DNA of 58,982 nucleotides from Acidisoma sp. L85. Its GTDB lineage: Bacteria > Pseudomonadota > Alphaproteobacteria > Acetobacterales > Acetobacteraceae. The notes beneath the pieces are model-generated. The model did no database searches and was not told the origin of the DNA. It saw only the letters and a program-made list of their open reading frames with translations. The stretch lies in assembly GCF_009765865.1 (NCBI RefSeq), contig NZ_LMUQ01000022.1, positions 43,322 to 102,303 of the forward strand, written 5' to 3'. Shown one piece after another: positions 44,830-53,707 of this stretch (the first letter of the stretch is position 1; each line of letters opens with the position of its first letter). A program made the position numbers and the translations under genes.

Positions 44830-45795
44830 TTACCGTGGCAACGCGTGCGCTACGGCTTGAGCATCGCCGCCGCCGGCGGCTCGCCGGATCGCCAGTGGTG
44901 GTTGTCCAAAGGTCCGCAGGAAGGCGCGCCGCATCCGGTCACGATCAGCGAAGCCTGTCTGCTGCGCCACCACGTCCATCGGATGAGTCGTGTCCTCCAT
45001 CAGGGTCCGCGCGGCTTCGAGACGCAGATGTTCGATCGCCTTTGCCGGCGACTGGCCTGTTTCGTTGTGAAATGCCCGGCTGAACTGGCGCGGCGACAGA
45101 TGTGCGACTTCGGCAAGGTCCTCGACGCTTAGCCGTTCCGTCAGATGGCGGCGGGCGTGGGTGAGAACAGATTGGATCCGGTCACTCTTGGGATTTAGTT
45201 CGAGCAATGATGAGAATTGCGACTGGCCGCCGGCCCGCCGGTGGTAGAGCACGAGTTTGCGCGCAACACTGCGCGACACCTCGATCCCGAGATCCTCCTC
45301 GATCAGCGCCAGAGCTAGATCAATGCCTGCCGTCATGCCGGCGGAGGTCCAGATTCGACCGTCGGCGATGTAGATTCGGTCCTCTTCGACGCGCACCTTC
45401 GGATAGCGCGTCTGCAACTCACGGGCGCGCATCCAATGGGTGGTTGCACGCCGCCCGTCGAGCAGCCCTGCCTCGGCCAGGACGAAGGCCGCCACGCAAG
45501 TCGCAGCTACACGTCGCGCGAACTGTGGGGTACACCGGACAAAATCGACGGTCTCCGATGACGCATCCTCCATCGCACCGCCGATGACGATGAGATCGTA
45601 AGGCGTGGTTGCGAAGGCTTCCGTCACCACTTCGAAACCCAAGGAAGTTCGAACGGGGCCGCCGTGCTCGGATAGCATACGGACGTCGTAATGCATCCCA
45701 CCTGTGACGAGGTTCGCCACTTCGAAGGCTGTGCTGACGGCGAAGCCCATCGGCGAATATCCCCGATGAATGATGAACCCGACCTTCCGCATCAC
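44830..45795 (-). CDS. GlxA-family AraC regulator with DJ-1/PfpI domain
   Basis: 321-residue regulator. N-terminal DJ-1/PfpI-like domain (FIIHRGYSPMGFAVSTAFEV, YDLIVIGGAMEDASSETVDF, AATCVAAFVLAEAGLLDGRR with the nucleophile-elbow Cys, THWMRA), then a C-terminal AraC double HTH (LTERLSVEDLAEVAHLSPRQ, FSRAFHNETGQSPAKAIEHL, VVAQQTGFADRDRMRRAFLR). GlxA-type regulators are transcription factors, not proteases. It is divergent from an SDR gene across about 100 bases containing a 7-bp inverted repeat, so it probably controls that gene. Inducer unknown. Confidence 0.92.
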   Translation of the reverse strand: MMRKVGFIIHRGYSPMGFAVSTAFEVANLVTGGMHYDVRMLSEHGGPVRTSLGFEVVTEAFATTPYDLIVIGGAMEDASSETVDFVRCTPQFARRVAATCVAAFVLAEAGLLDGRRATTHWMRARELQTRYPKVRVEEDRIYIADGRIWTSAGMTAGIDLALALIEEDLGIEVSRSVARKLVLYHRRAGGQSQFSSLLELNPKSDRIQSVLTHARRHLTERLSVEDLAEVAHLSPRQFSRAFHNETGQSPAKAIEHLRLEAARTLMEDTTHPMDVVAQQTGFADRDRMRRAFLRTFGQPPLAIRRAAGGGDAQAVAHALPR

Positions 45796-45803
45796 TCGCT
45801 CCA

Positions 45804-45835
45804 GAATGTCCTGAATTGCCGTTTATATGACATTC
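45804..45835. promoter_or_regulatory. Inverted repeat GAATGTC-N18-GACATTC
   Basis: Perfect 7-bp arms centred between the GlxA-type regulator (start 45795) and the SDR (start 45899). The spacing puts the arms on the same face of the helix. A possible binding site for the regulator. Confidence 0.5.
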
Positions 45836-45898
45836 AAGCCGTAGACGGACAAGGCTAGCCTCTCTCGACCGGGCATGACGGCCGCGACGGAGGGACAA

Positions 45899-46714
45899 AT
45901 GACCAATTCTCAAAGCAGGGGCACCGCTCTTATCACTGGCGCCTCGAGCGGCATCGGCGCCGTCTACGCCGACCGATTGGCGAGGCGTGGCTACGACCTG
46001 ATTCTGGTCGCGCGCAACACTGACAAACTGCAGGCGGTCGCTCGGCGCGTCAGCAACGAGACTGGCCGCGCGGTCAACGCGATGACGGCCGACCTCAACA
46101 ATGCCGCCGATCTGCGCCGGATCGAGGATGTCCTGGGTAGGAACGCAACGATCGCGCTCCTCGTCAATAATGCCGGTTTCGGCGCAGCAACGCCACTGCT
46201 GCAGTCCGACGTCGGCAAGATCGAGGAGATGATCGGGATCAACGTCACCGCGCTGACCAGACTGACCTACGCCGCAGCGCCGGCCTTTGTCGAACGCGGC
46301 ACCGGAGCGATTATCAACATCGCCTCGATCGTTGCCATTGGCCCTGAGATCCTCAACGGCGTCTATGGCGCAACCAAGGCCTATGTGCTCGCGCTGACCC
46401 AGTCCCTCCAGCACGAGCTATCTGAGAAGGGGATCCGGATCCAGGCAGTGCTTCCCGGCGCGACCGCGACCGCCTTCTGGGACATCCCCGGCGTCGGCGG
46501 TCACCATAACCTGCCGGGCGAGATCGTCATGAGCGTCGAGGATCTGGTTGCCGCCGCACTCGCGGGCTTTGACGCCGGCGAGGTAGTTACTATCCCTCCT
46601 CTGCAAGACGGTCAGGAATGGACGTCCTACGAGGCCGCTCGCCGCGTTCTAAGCGGCCATCTCGGCAATTCCCATCCCGCTCCACGCTATCTGACCTCGC
46701 CGAAGGCGGTTTGA
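45899..46714 (+). CDS. SDR-family oxidoreductase
   Basis: 271-residue short-chain dehydrogenase. TGASSGIG (13-20), NNAGFG (90-95), Ser143, Tyr156 and Lys160 in YGATK. The C-terminal part (FWDIPGVGGHHNLPGEIVMS, VEDLVAAALAGFDAGEVVTI) places it with the DltE/YqjQ-like SDRs of unknown substrate. ATG 45899 follows GGAGGG; a frame upstream to 45875 lacks one. Divergent from, and probably regulated by, the GlxA-type gene. Confidence 0.92.
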   Translation: MTNSQSRGTALITGASSGIGAVYADRLARRGYDLILVARNTDKLQAVARRVSNETGRAVNAMTADLNNAADLRRIEDVLGRNATIALLVNNAGFGAATPLLQSDVGKIEEMIGINVTALTRLTYAAAPAFVERGTGAIINIASIVAIGPEILNGVYGATKAYVLALTQSLQHELSEKGIRIQAVLPGATATAFWDIPGVGGHHNLPGEIVMSVEDLVAAALAGFDAGEVVTIPPLQDGQEWTSYEAARRVLSGHLGNSHPAPRYLTSPKAV

Positions 46715-46921
46715 CCTGTTGCGAGCCCGTGCGGCAGTCTCTACGCGATTCCGACTGCCGGACATGTCAGCGGAGGGCACGCGCCAGCTCTACAATGCGT
46801 TGCTCGATCTTTGCGAGGACTCGTCAATCCGGGCTCGCTCTGGGGCGCGAACATCGCCGAGAAGCGGGCGTGGATCGTGTTCCTTCGTAAGCGATGGTTC
46901 AACCTGCAAAGGGATGCCGAG

Positions 46922-47449
46922 ATGCGCAACATGCTTCTTTTCGCCGTTACCGCTCTGGTTCTTTCCACTCGGGCTGTCGTGGCGGCTCCCGCCGTCAGCA
47001 ATGAGCCGTTGAATTTTGTGACCCTGAAAACGATCAAATCGCAGTTCGGCAAGCTCATGGAATTGGCCAACAAGCACGATTTCAAGGCTCTCCACGGGAT
47101 GTTCTGGCAATCGCCCTCGACCCTTCTGGTGGCGAAGAGCGCGATCCCGTCCGAGGGGAACTGGGCCGGCTTCTGGGGCAACAAGGCCATCGATCAGAAG
47201 CTGCACGACATCGGCACCTCCGGCCCGGTCGTGCTCGAGCCGGACTATTCGAAGCTCAAAGTCGTTGGCCTGACAAGCGACGTCGCGGAGTCGTACGTGC
47301 CTATGAACATTACGGTCTCATATGCGGGGCAGAGTGGAGCACCCAAGCCGTTTCTGATGATCATCAATTGGCTTAGCGTCGGAAAGGACTGGAAGATCGC
47401 TTCCGAAATCATTTTGCCGGTACCGCCGGCACGTGCCGCGGAGCGCTAG
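46922..47449 (+). CDS. Secreted NTF2/SnoaL-like protein
   Basis: 175 residues with a signal peptide (MLLFAVTALVLSTRAVVAA) and a mature domain that looks like the nuclear-transport-factor-2 fold: IKSQFGKLMELANKHDFKAL, FWQSPSTLLVAKSAIP, GFWGNKAIDQKLHDIGTSGP, YVPMNITVSYAGQSG, INWLSVGKDWKIASEIILPV. The fold call rests on this pattern and is moderate. ATG 46922 has a weak GGGA upstream; an open frame to 46811 is not supported. Same direction as the SDR, 207 bases downstream. Role unknown. Confidence 0.7.
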   Translation: MRNMLLFAVTALVLSTRAVVAAPAVSNEPLNFVTLKTIKSQFGKLMELANKHDFKALHGMFWQSPSTLLVAKSAIPSEGNWAGFWGNKAIDQKLHDIGTSGPVVLEPDYSKLKVVGLTSDVAESYVPMNITVSYAGQSGAPKPFLMIINWLSVGKDWKIASEIILPVPPARAAER

Positions 47450-47573
47450 GCGCCCCAAGTGCCATCCGAGCCGGGCGCAACGTACCCATACCGGCTGAGC
47501 TTGGAGCGTCAATCCGCGCCCGCATCCTGAAGTAGTGAGCCTGCTCCCAATCGCCGGCGTCAGTATTCGCACA

Positions 47574-48614
47574 TCACTCAGGCGAGCGTGGCGCTGTCGA
47601 TCCGCGAACGACAAGGTGCAATTCAACAGTGCGTCGGACGGGTGTGGTGGGGAGACTTCCGGCGATTCGCGCCGAGAGCGTGTCGATTGCCAGCTCCGCG
47701 AGAGCGTGCTGCGGCTGGACGACCGTGGTGAGATTGATGCGTGCAAGCCGTGCCAGCAGAATATCATCAAAGCCGACCACCGAAAGATCCTCGGGAATCC
47801 GAATGCCAAGCCGGTCGGCGCAATCCAATATTTCGATGGCGCCTAGGTCGTTGGAGGAGAAAATGGCAGTAACCCTGCGTTCCCCCAGCAGAAGACTCTC
47901 GGGCGAGACTTCGCGATTGTTGCGCAGCAGCCCAGGAGGGGAGCGGCGCCAGCGATACACGTTTGGCTGGAGATCTGCCTCTTCCATGACCGCGCGATAA
48001 CCTGCCCTGCGCGCCCGATCCGCGGCATCCTCGACGATCGGGTCGGCGAAATAGGCGATGCGCCGGTGGCCAAGGGAGATCAGGTGGCGCGTGGCAACTT
48101 CGGCTCCCCGATGGTCGTCGCCCGATACGACATCGCCCCAATCCGCGCTGCAGGTGACGAAAACGACCGGCAACTTGCCCGACACGAGCAGGCGCGCGCG
48201 TTCGGACATGCCGGCATGGGCGAGGAATAGGATTCCCGCGACCCGATATTCCAAGAGCTGCTCCAGACTCGCCTCATCGACCTCGTCCGCATGCGTATTG
48301 ACGAACATGACCCGATAGCCTTTCGCGGCTGCATGCTGCTCGATCTGCTTTGCCATCTCCGCGTGGAAGGGGTTGGCAAGGTCGCCGGCCACTGCCCCAA
48401 ATATCTTTGTGCGCTGCTGTACGAGTTGACGCGCCAATACATTAGGGCGGTAGTTCAGCGCGGCCACGGCATTGGTCACGCGGGCACGCATCGCTGGCGC
48501 GACGCAGGCGGCATCACGGATGACGTTCGAGACGGTCGATTTGGAGACTCCGGCTAACCGGGCGACATCGACAATGGTGGGAAGCCTTGTGGGCTCCAAA
48601 GGTTTACGTTTCAT
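47574..48614 (-). CDS. LacI-family transcriptional regulator
   Basis: 346-residue LacI/GalR repressor. HTH and hinge: PTIVDVARLAGVSKSTVSNV, ARVTNAVAALNYRPNVLARQ; effector domain: KIFGAVAGDLANPFHAEMAK, GILFLAHAGMSERARLL, VVFVTCSADWGDVVSGDD, GFDDILLARLARINLTTVVQ. It is the last gene of the minus-strand catabolic operon; its ATG lies inside the final codons of the Rieske gene (overlap 48604-48614), so it is translationally coupled. A LacI repressor encoded by the operon it probably controls implies self-limiting expression. Effector likely a sugar or sugar-acid pathway compound. Confidence 0.93.
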   Translation of the reverse strand: MKRKPLEPTRLPTIVDVARLAGVSKSTVSNVIRDAACVAPAMRARVTNAVAALNYRPNVLARQLVQQRTKIFGAVAGDLANPFHAEMAKQIEQHAAAKGYRVMFVNTHADEVDEASLEQLLEYRVAGILFLAHAGMSERARLLVSGKLPVVFVTCSADWGDVVSGDDHRGAEVATRHLISLGHRRIAYFADPIVEDAADRARRAGYRAVMEEADLQPNVYRWRRSPPGLLRNNREVSPESLLLGERRVTAIFSSNDLGAIEILDCADRLGIRIPEDLSVVGFDDILLARLARINLTTVVQPQHALAELAIDTLSARIAGSLPTTPVRRTVELHLVVRGSTAPRSPE

Positions 48615-48999
48615 CCGCTCGTGGGCTTGCCAACCAACGCCTCGAGCCCGCGCCGATTTCGACTAGCACGCGGTCGGCGACGATCTTGACCGGAAATGTG
48701 CGGACACGCACGGCCGGGTCCCAGATCGCCTCTCCGGTGCAGACATCGAATTCCCATCCATGCCAGGGGCAGGCAATCACAGGAGCGGCGTCTTCGAGCG
48801 TCATGTCTCCAGGCGCGGTCCCGGCGAGGCGGCCGGAAAGAACCCCGCGGCAGAGCGGGCCGCCTTGATGTGTGCAAATTCCGCTCACCGCATAGACTTT
48901 GCCAGACCATCGGATGATGCCGACCTCGATACGTCCAAGGGTGATAATTGAGACCTGGCCGTCAGGAAAACTCTCGACCGGGCCGACATCCGTCGTCAC
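48604..48999 (-). CDS. Rieske [2Fe-2S] ferredoxin-type protein
   Basis: 131-residue protein that is a single Rieske domain: C-T-H at residues 42-44 (ICTHQGGPLCRG) and C-P-W-H at 77-80 (ACPWHGWEFDVCTGE). Size and sequence fit Rieske ferredoxins that feed electrons to ring-hydroxylating or O-demethylating oxygenases, but no oxygenase or reductase gene is nearby. GTG 48999 is chosen: its GTGA overlaps the amidohydrolase stop. The frame upstream belongs to the antisense of that gene. Between amidohydrolase and LacI genes in one tightly overlapping operon. Confidence 0.9.
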   Translation of the reverse strand: MTTDVGPVESFPDGQVSIITLGRIEVGIIRWSGKVYAVSGICTHQGGPLCRGVLSGRLAGTAPGDMTLEDAAPVIACPWHGWEFDVCTGEAIWDPAVRVRTFPVKIVADRVLVEIGAGSRRWLASPRADET

Positions 49000-50111
49000 T
49001 TCGCGTTTCTCCCGCCTACCGGCGCCAGATCGGCTTCCTGCCAGCCATAGAATTTCAAGGCATTCTCGAAGAAAACGCGGCGGTGCCAAGATGCGGGCAA
49101 ACGGCTCGCGATATAGTTCGTCTCGTCGGCGTCCCAGTGTGGATAATCCGACGAATAGCAAAGACGGTCGGCGCCATTCACCCATCCCAGCAACTCGGCC
49201 ACCTGTTCCCGCTTTGGCGAGATCTCGAGCGGCTGTGTCGTCAGCCAGACATGGTCCCGGACATATTCGCTCGGCAGTTTCTTGAGCCAAGGAACCTCCC
49301 GGCGCAGACCTTTGTAGTCAGTGTCGAATCGCCAGAGCAGGCTGGGCAACCAGGCCGCGCCTGCTTCAATCAGCAGCAGGCGGAGGCGAGGGAATCTCTC
49401 GAACACACCGTGGCTGATGAAAGAGACAAGATGCGTCATGACGACTTGAGGCCAAAGGGTATGCGCCTCGAAATAAAAATTGACCTTGCCGCCACCAGTA
49501 CTGGCGGGATTGGCCCATCCGCCGGCACCGCCATGGATCGCGATGGGGCGCCCAATTTCCTCCGCGGCCGCATAGATCGGATGAAACACGGGATGGCCGA
49601 ACGGATAGCGATGGGGGTTATCCACCAACATCACCTGGACCATCCGCGGGTTATCGGCATGACGGCGGATTTCGGCGACAGCTTGCTCGGGGAGTTGAGT
49701 GGCCACCATGATTGATGAGACAAGGCGTTCGTCACGGCTGAGCCAACGATCGATCGACCAGTCGTTCAGCGCACGGGCCAGTTCCGCGGCGAAATAGGGG
49801 TTGTGATGGCCGGCCACATGGCTGTCGTCGCCAAAGGTCAAAATGGCGCGGCGCACATCGCCACGGTCCAAGACCTGCTGACGGAGCATTTCGAAGTCCG
49901 AGCCTGGCGGACTGCCATCGGGAGGAAAAGTGTCGGCACGCATAAAACCGTGTGGGTTCGGCAGCCCATCCTGTACGGTGAGCGGCATGATGCCGGCCGG
50001 TCCGCGATTTGAGATGAATTCGTGCCAGCCCCGAGAAAGAAAGGGCAGAAGCTCTTGGTCTGTCGCGCGCGCGTGGTGCACGTCGCAGTCAATCATCGGG
50101 CCATCGTACAT
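48996..50111 (-). CDS. Amidohydrolase (ACMSD-like, amidohydrolase_2) family protein
   Basis: 371-residue TIM-barrel metal hydrolase or decarboxylase. MIDCDVHH at the N-terminus supplies metal ligands; later AIHGGAGGWANPAST, LLIEAGAAWLPSLLWRFD and LCYSSDYPHWDADE are usual for the COG2159 group, which includes ACMSD, gamma-resorcylate decarboxylase and lactonase-type enzymes. ATG 50111 follows AAGGGG; the open frame further upstream is antisense to the enolase gene's downstream flank. It begins 115 bases after the enolase-superfamily gene, with its own promoter-like sequence (50147-50176), and overlaps the Rieske start by four bases. Substrate unknown. Confidence 0.92.
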   Translation of the reverse strand: MYDGPMIDCDVHHARATDQELLPFLSRGWHEFISNRGPAGIMPLTVQDGLPNPHGFMRADTFPPDGSPPGSDFEMLRQQVLDRGDVRRAILTFGDDSHVAGHHNPYFAAELARALNDWSIDRWLSRDERLVSSIMVATQLPEQAVAEIRRHADNPRMVQVMLVDNPHRYPFGHPVFHPIYAAAEEIGRPIAIHGGAGGWANPASTGGGKVNFYFEAHTLWPQVVMTHLVSFISHGVFERFPRLRLLLIEAGAAWLPSLLWRFDTDYKGLRREVPWLKKLPSEYVRDHVWLTTQPLEISPKREQVAELLGWVNGADRLCYSSDYPHWDADETNYIASRLPASWHRRVFFENALKFYGWQEADLAPVGGRNAK

Positions 50112-50146
50112 CTTGCCGCGCCCCTTGGATCGTTCCAAACTCCCGT

Positions 50147-50176
50147 TGGATACTTTTTGTTGGTTAGAAATGTCAA
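50147..50176 (-). promoter_or_regulatory. Promoter-like TTGACA-N18-TATCCA
   Basis: On the minus strand TTGACA (50176-50171) and TATCCA (50152-50147) with an 18-base AT-rich spacer, 36 bases before the amidohydrolase ATG. It could drive amidohydrolase, Rieske and LacI genes separately from the enolase gene. Confidence 0.5.
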
Positions 50177-50226
50177 GCAAAAGGGTATCTGTGGCGCGAG
50201 TGATCGTGCCGGCGCATGTGAGAGGT

Positions 50227-51381
50227 CTACCCGAATTCGGCAACGGTGTAGTGGCTGATACGATCCTCATCGAGGATGAAGCCGAAACCGGGCCTGTCGG
50301 GAACCGCGACCAAGCCTTGCGCATCGATCGATAGTGTCTCTCGCAGCATCTGGTCCCGGCTGGACGCGGTGAAGCCGCTGGGTGGGTCGTGCGGAAACTC
50401 GAGCCATGTGCAGTTCGGCGTCGAGGCGGCCAAATGCAGATTGGCGAGAAGGCCGATACCGTTGCCCCAGGTATGGGGCGCAATTTCCAGATGTGCTGCT
50501 TCGGCCATCGCGGCCACCTTGCGCAATTGGAAGATGCCCTCGGAAAGAAGCGCGTCGGGCTGAAGGATGTCGAAGCAGCCGCGGTCGATCAGAAGCTTGA
50601 ATTCGTGAATGCCGTGATTGTCTTCGCCGCCAGCGATCTTGATTCCGTCTAATTTCTCGCGCAGCCGGGCGAGGCCAGCATAGTCGTATCGAGGCAGCGG
50701 TTCCTCCAGCCAGAGCACGTCGAGTTGTTCCAACTCGCGTGCGACGGCGAGCGCGCGTTGGAAGCCCCAGATGCGGTGCGCAGTCAGCCCCGGCTCGATC
50801 CCGGCCTGATTGGCATCGATCATGATTTCGATACGGTTGCCGACGGCCTTGCGGATGGCTTCCACGACTCCCAGGTCGCGCCGGACATCATCATGATGGA
50901 AACGGAGTTTCACCGCGCGATAGCCCTGGTCGAGCATAAGATGGATATCTTCGACCCGCTGCTCCGGCGAACGCAGCTCAGCTGTGGCGCAATAGGCGGC
51001 CACTTGGTTCTGCGCACCGCCCCATAGCTTGTAGACCGGAAGCCCAGCTTGCTTGCCGATAATGTCCCAGAGCGCAATTTCCATAAAATACGCCGGGGGA
51101 CCGAGAATCTCGGCATCTCGGAGGACAGCGGACAGAGGCTCGACCCCGGTCGGATCCTGGCCGATCCAATATGGCGATATGAAGCGTTCGACAGTGATGG
51201 CGGCTTCGAGCCCAGCATGCGCCGCGCTGTGACCGATGAGTCCGGCATCGGTTTCCACCGACACCAGAACCAGAAGGACGTTGGTCTGATTGCGTCCGCG
51301 CGCCCAGGCGGGATGGAATGGAGCGGGCAGTGGCAAGTCGACGACCCGGCTATGCACGCGAGTAATGCGCATCACACTCAT
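50227..51381 (-). CDS. Enolase-superfamily (mandelate racemase/MLE) enzyme
   Basis: 384-residue protein with an MLE N-terminal capping domain and an enolase-type barrel. Metal ligands Asp189 (IMIDANQ), Glu226 (LWLEEPL), Glu253 (AGGEDN); the general base pair Asp271 and His303 (APHTWGNG) is that of the mandelate racemase subgroup, which mostly dehydrates sugar acids. On the second strand the usual K-x-K reads K158-L-R160. First gene of the minus-strand set, divergent from the ABC importer, so the imported compound or a product is probably its substrate. Likely reaction: dehydration of an aldonate or related acid, not proven. Start ATG 51381 or 51372. Confidence 0.9.
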   Translation of the reverse strand: MSVMRITRVHSRVVDLPLPAPFHPAWARGRNQTNVLLVLVSVETDAGLIGHSAAHAGLEAAITVERFISPYWIGQDPTGVEPLSAVLRDAEILGPPAYFMEIALWDIIGKQAGLPVYKLWGGAQNQVAAYCATAELRSPEQRVEDIHLMLDQGYRAVKLRFHHDDVRRDLGVVEAIRKAVGNRIEIMIDANQAGIEPGLTAHRIWGFQRALAVARELEQLDVLWLEEPLPRYDYAGLARLREKLDGIKIAGGEDNHGIHEFKLLIDRGCFDILQPDALLSEGIFQLRKVAAMAEAAHLEIAPHTWGNGIGLLANLHLAASTPNCTWLEFPHDPPSGFTASSRDQMLRETLSIDAQGLVAVPDRPGFGFILDEDRISHYTVAEFG

Positions 51382-51887
51382 TCCATGCTTTGTTCATGGC
51401 AGGCAGGATCAGCGGCTCGAGCGCGCGAGTAGATGAGCCGGATCTCGATGCTTTTCAGAACCGAGAGCTTTCCACCCATTCGTCGCCCCAGCTGTGGAAC
51501 GCTCCACGAGATAGATCAGATGCGAGGGAGCTGCAACTTGAGTTTCCTGGGCGACGAAAATATCGGGTTGTTTTGGCTGGATTTCCCCTGAGTGCCTCGA
51601 AGCAAGTCGGTCGGATCGGAATATCGGCTCTCGATCGCACAAGGGCGTCCCAGATCGGGCGAACACAATCGTGAGCCAGTCCTGGCATAATGCTTGACAG
51701 GGAAACCGGGCTGTCCCTACCGTTCTGTCACGTTCCAAAGCGGTTTTGTTGCCGTTCGGAGGTAGTCCGCCACAAACCGGTCGATTGATCGGCAGTGGTG
51801 GGTCGCAGGTGCGTTGGGATTGCGAGTTCGAGACAGGATCGACGCACGTGCTGAGCTGAACGATATTTGTCGGGACGGGCTTCATCA
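51382..51887. other. Divergent promoter region of the catabolic island
   Basis: About 500 bases between the enolase-superfamily gene and the ABC importer, with no supported gene. TTGACA at 51694 and an inverted GACAG-N10-CTGTC around 51696-51715 hint at a promoter with an operator for the plus strand. I found no classic LacI palindrome here. Confidence 0.4.
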
Positions 51888-52787
51888 ATGGGAAGCGATA
51901 CAAGGTTCCAACTAGGCCATCGGCAGGATAAGCCGCGCTTTGAGCTCAGCAGCGCCGCTCTTTTGGCTTTACCTGGCGGCTTTCTGTTCTTCCTGTTCGT
52001 CGGGCCGATCGTCTATGCGCTATTTCTCGGGTTCACGAACCTGCAGCTTATCGGCCCGCATGCGCAGAGATGGTGGTTCACCGGGCTCGCCAACCCGACC
52101 CGGCTCATGCACGACACGGTTTTCTTCACTTCGGTCAAGCTCACTCTGATCTTCGTCGTCGGTTCCGGAATGGTGGGCCAAACGCTGGTCGGATTGGCTC
52201 TTGCACTACTTATGCGGCGGTCGTTGATGCCGATCCGGCTCTCGGTCGGAGTATTGGTTGTCGCGGCATGGGTCATTCCCGAGGTTACCGCAGCGTTTGT
52301 CTGGTATGCCTTCTCGCAGGCCGGCGGCACGCTAGGCATATTGACGCGATCTCCGCACACCAACTTTCTGTTTTCCGCTCCGATGACGACCGTCTCTGTC
52401 GCCAATCTCTGGCGCGGTACGGCATTTTCGATGCTCGTTTTTTCTGCGGCGCTCCGCAACATACCCAGTGAAGTGTTGGAGGCGGCTGATGTCGAGGGCG
52501 CTTCCCGGTTCCGAAGACTCTGGTCGATCACTCTTCCATTGCTCGGGCCGACACTTGTGACCAATTTATTGCTTGTGACGATTCTCAATCTCTCAGATTT
52601 TACGCTGATCTACACGCTGACGCAGGGCGGTCCAGGAAATTCGACTATGACTCTGCCGGTCTATATTTACCAGGAGGCCTTCAACTACTATGAGCTCGGC
52701 TACGGCACCACGATTTCGCTTGTGCTGATCCTTATCGGGGCAGCGCTGTCGCTCTTATTCGTGCGAACATCGAGGTCGGCGGCATGA
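51888..52787 (+). CDS. Sugar ABC transporter permease 1 (MalF-like)
   Basis: 299-residue inner-membrane permease of carbohydrate importers. Six membrane segments beginning ALLALPGGFLFFLFVGPIVY, and the EAA loop EVLEAADVEGASRFRRLWSI that contacts the ATPase. ATG 51888 begins the protein; a TTG at 51867 is possible. Its stop overlaps the next permease by four bases, so they are co-translated. First gene of the plus-strand importer operon. Confidence 0.92.
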   Translation: MGSDTRFQLGHRQDKPRFELSSAALLALPGGFLFFLFVGPIVYALFLGFTNLQLIGPHAQRWWFTGLANPTRLMHDTVFFTSVKLTLIFVVGSGMVGQTLVGLALALLMRRSLMPIRLSVGVLVVAAWVIPEVTAAFVWYAFSQAGGTLGILTRSPHTNFLFSAPMTTVSVANLWRGTAFSMLVFSAALRNIPSEVLEAADVEGASRFRRLWSITLPLLGPTLVTNLLLVTILNLSDFTLIYTLTQGGPGNSTMTLPVYIYQEAFNYYELGYGTTISLVLILIGAALSLLFVRTSRSAA

Positions 52788-53668
52788 GGTTTTTGAACCG
52801 GAAGGCCCCACCGACGCTACAGCCTACCGGGCCGTTGATCGTTGTCGACTATCCGAGACTTTCTCCGACAGGCATCGCCACCAACACGACCCTGGTCATT
52901 GTTGGAGTAGCCTTTGCCCTGCCGCTCCTTTGGTTGGTTCTGGCAGCCGTCGATAAAAACGCGGATTGGAGCATCCGCCTGCCGAACTTGACCATCGAGA
53001 ACTTTCGGGCGGTTCTAACCGCCCATGGCCTGCAGCCATTTGTGAACAGCCTCTATCTGGCTCTGGTGACGACGGTCGTCGCAACCGGACTTGCCTTGCT
53101 GTCTGCCTATACGCTGTCGCGGCGGCACGTGCCTGGGAAACGCACGGTGATGCTCCTGGTGCTCTTTGCCTCCGGCCTGCCGGTGACGATGATGTTGGTT
53201 CCCATTTATCAGATATACGCGACGCTGCACTGGTTGGACTCCAGGTTCACCACCTCTCTGTTTTTAGCCGCGAGCGCGCTGCCATTCGCGATCTGGCTGC
53301 TGAAGAATTATATCGACGCGGTGCCGATGGAGCTTGAGGAAGCCGCAGGCATTGAGGGTGCTGGCACCCTGCGCGTCCTCCTCCATGTTGTCCTGCCGCT
53401 GGTTCTGCCGGGGCTCGCGGTCGCGGCGGTCTTCAACTTCATCAGTGCGTGGGGGGCCTTTGTCGTTCCCCTGGTTTTGGATGCCAATCCCGACGACCAG
53501 CCTGGAACGGTCGCGATATATCAATTCCTCGGATCGCATGGCTACATACAGTTCGGCCAGTTGGCTGCATTCTCTCTACTGTTTTCACTTCCGGTCGTGG
53601 TTCTCTATCTCCTGATCGCCAGGATCTTCAGGGGTGGCTTTGCCTTCGGTGGGGGGGTGCGTGGCTGA
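52784..53668 (+). CDS. Sugar ABC transporter permease 2 (MalG-like)
   Basis: 294-residue permease with a short cytoplasmic N-terminus, six TM segments (TTLVIVGVAFALPLLWLVLA first) and EAA loop LEEAAGIEGAGTLRVLLHVV. Pairs with the preceding permease. ATG 52784 overlaps the previous stop (ATGA). Confidence 0.92.
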   Translation: MRFLNRKAPPTLQPTGPLIVVDYPRLSPTGIATNTTLVIVGVAFALPLLWLVLAAVDKNADWSIRLPNLTIENFRAVLTAHGLQPFVNSLYLALVTTVVATGLALLSAYTLSRRHVPGKRTVMLLVLFASGLPVTMMLVPIYQIYATLHWLDSRFTTSLFLAASALPFAIWLLKNYIDAVPMELEEAAGIEGAGTLRVLLHVVLPLVLPGLAVAAVFNFISAWGAFVVPLVLDANPDDQPGTVAIYQFLGSHGYIQFGQLAAFSLLFSLPVVVLYLLIARIFRGGFAFGGGVRG

Positions 53669-53707
53669 TGACATGGAACTTCGCGATGATAGCGACGGCG
53701 AACGTCG

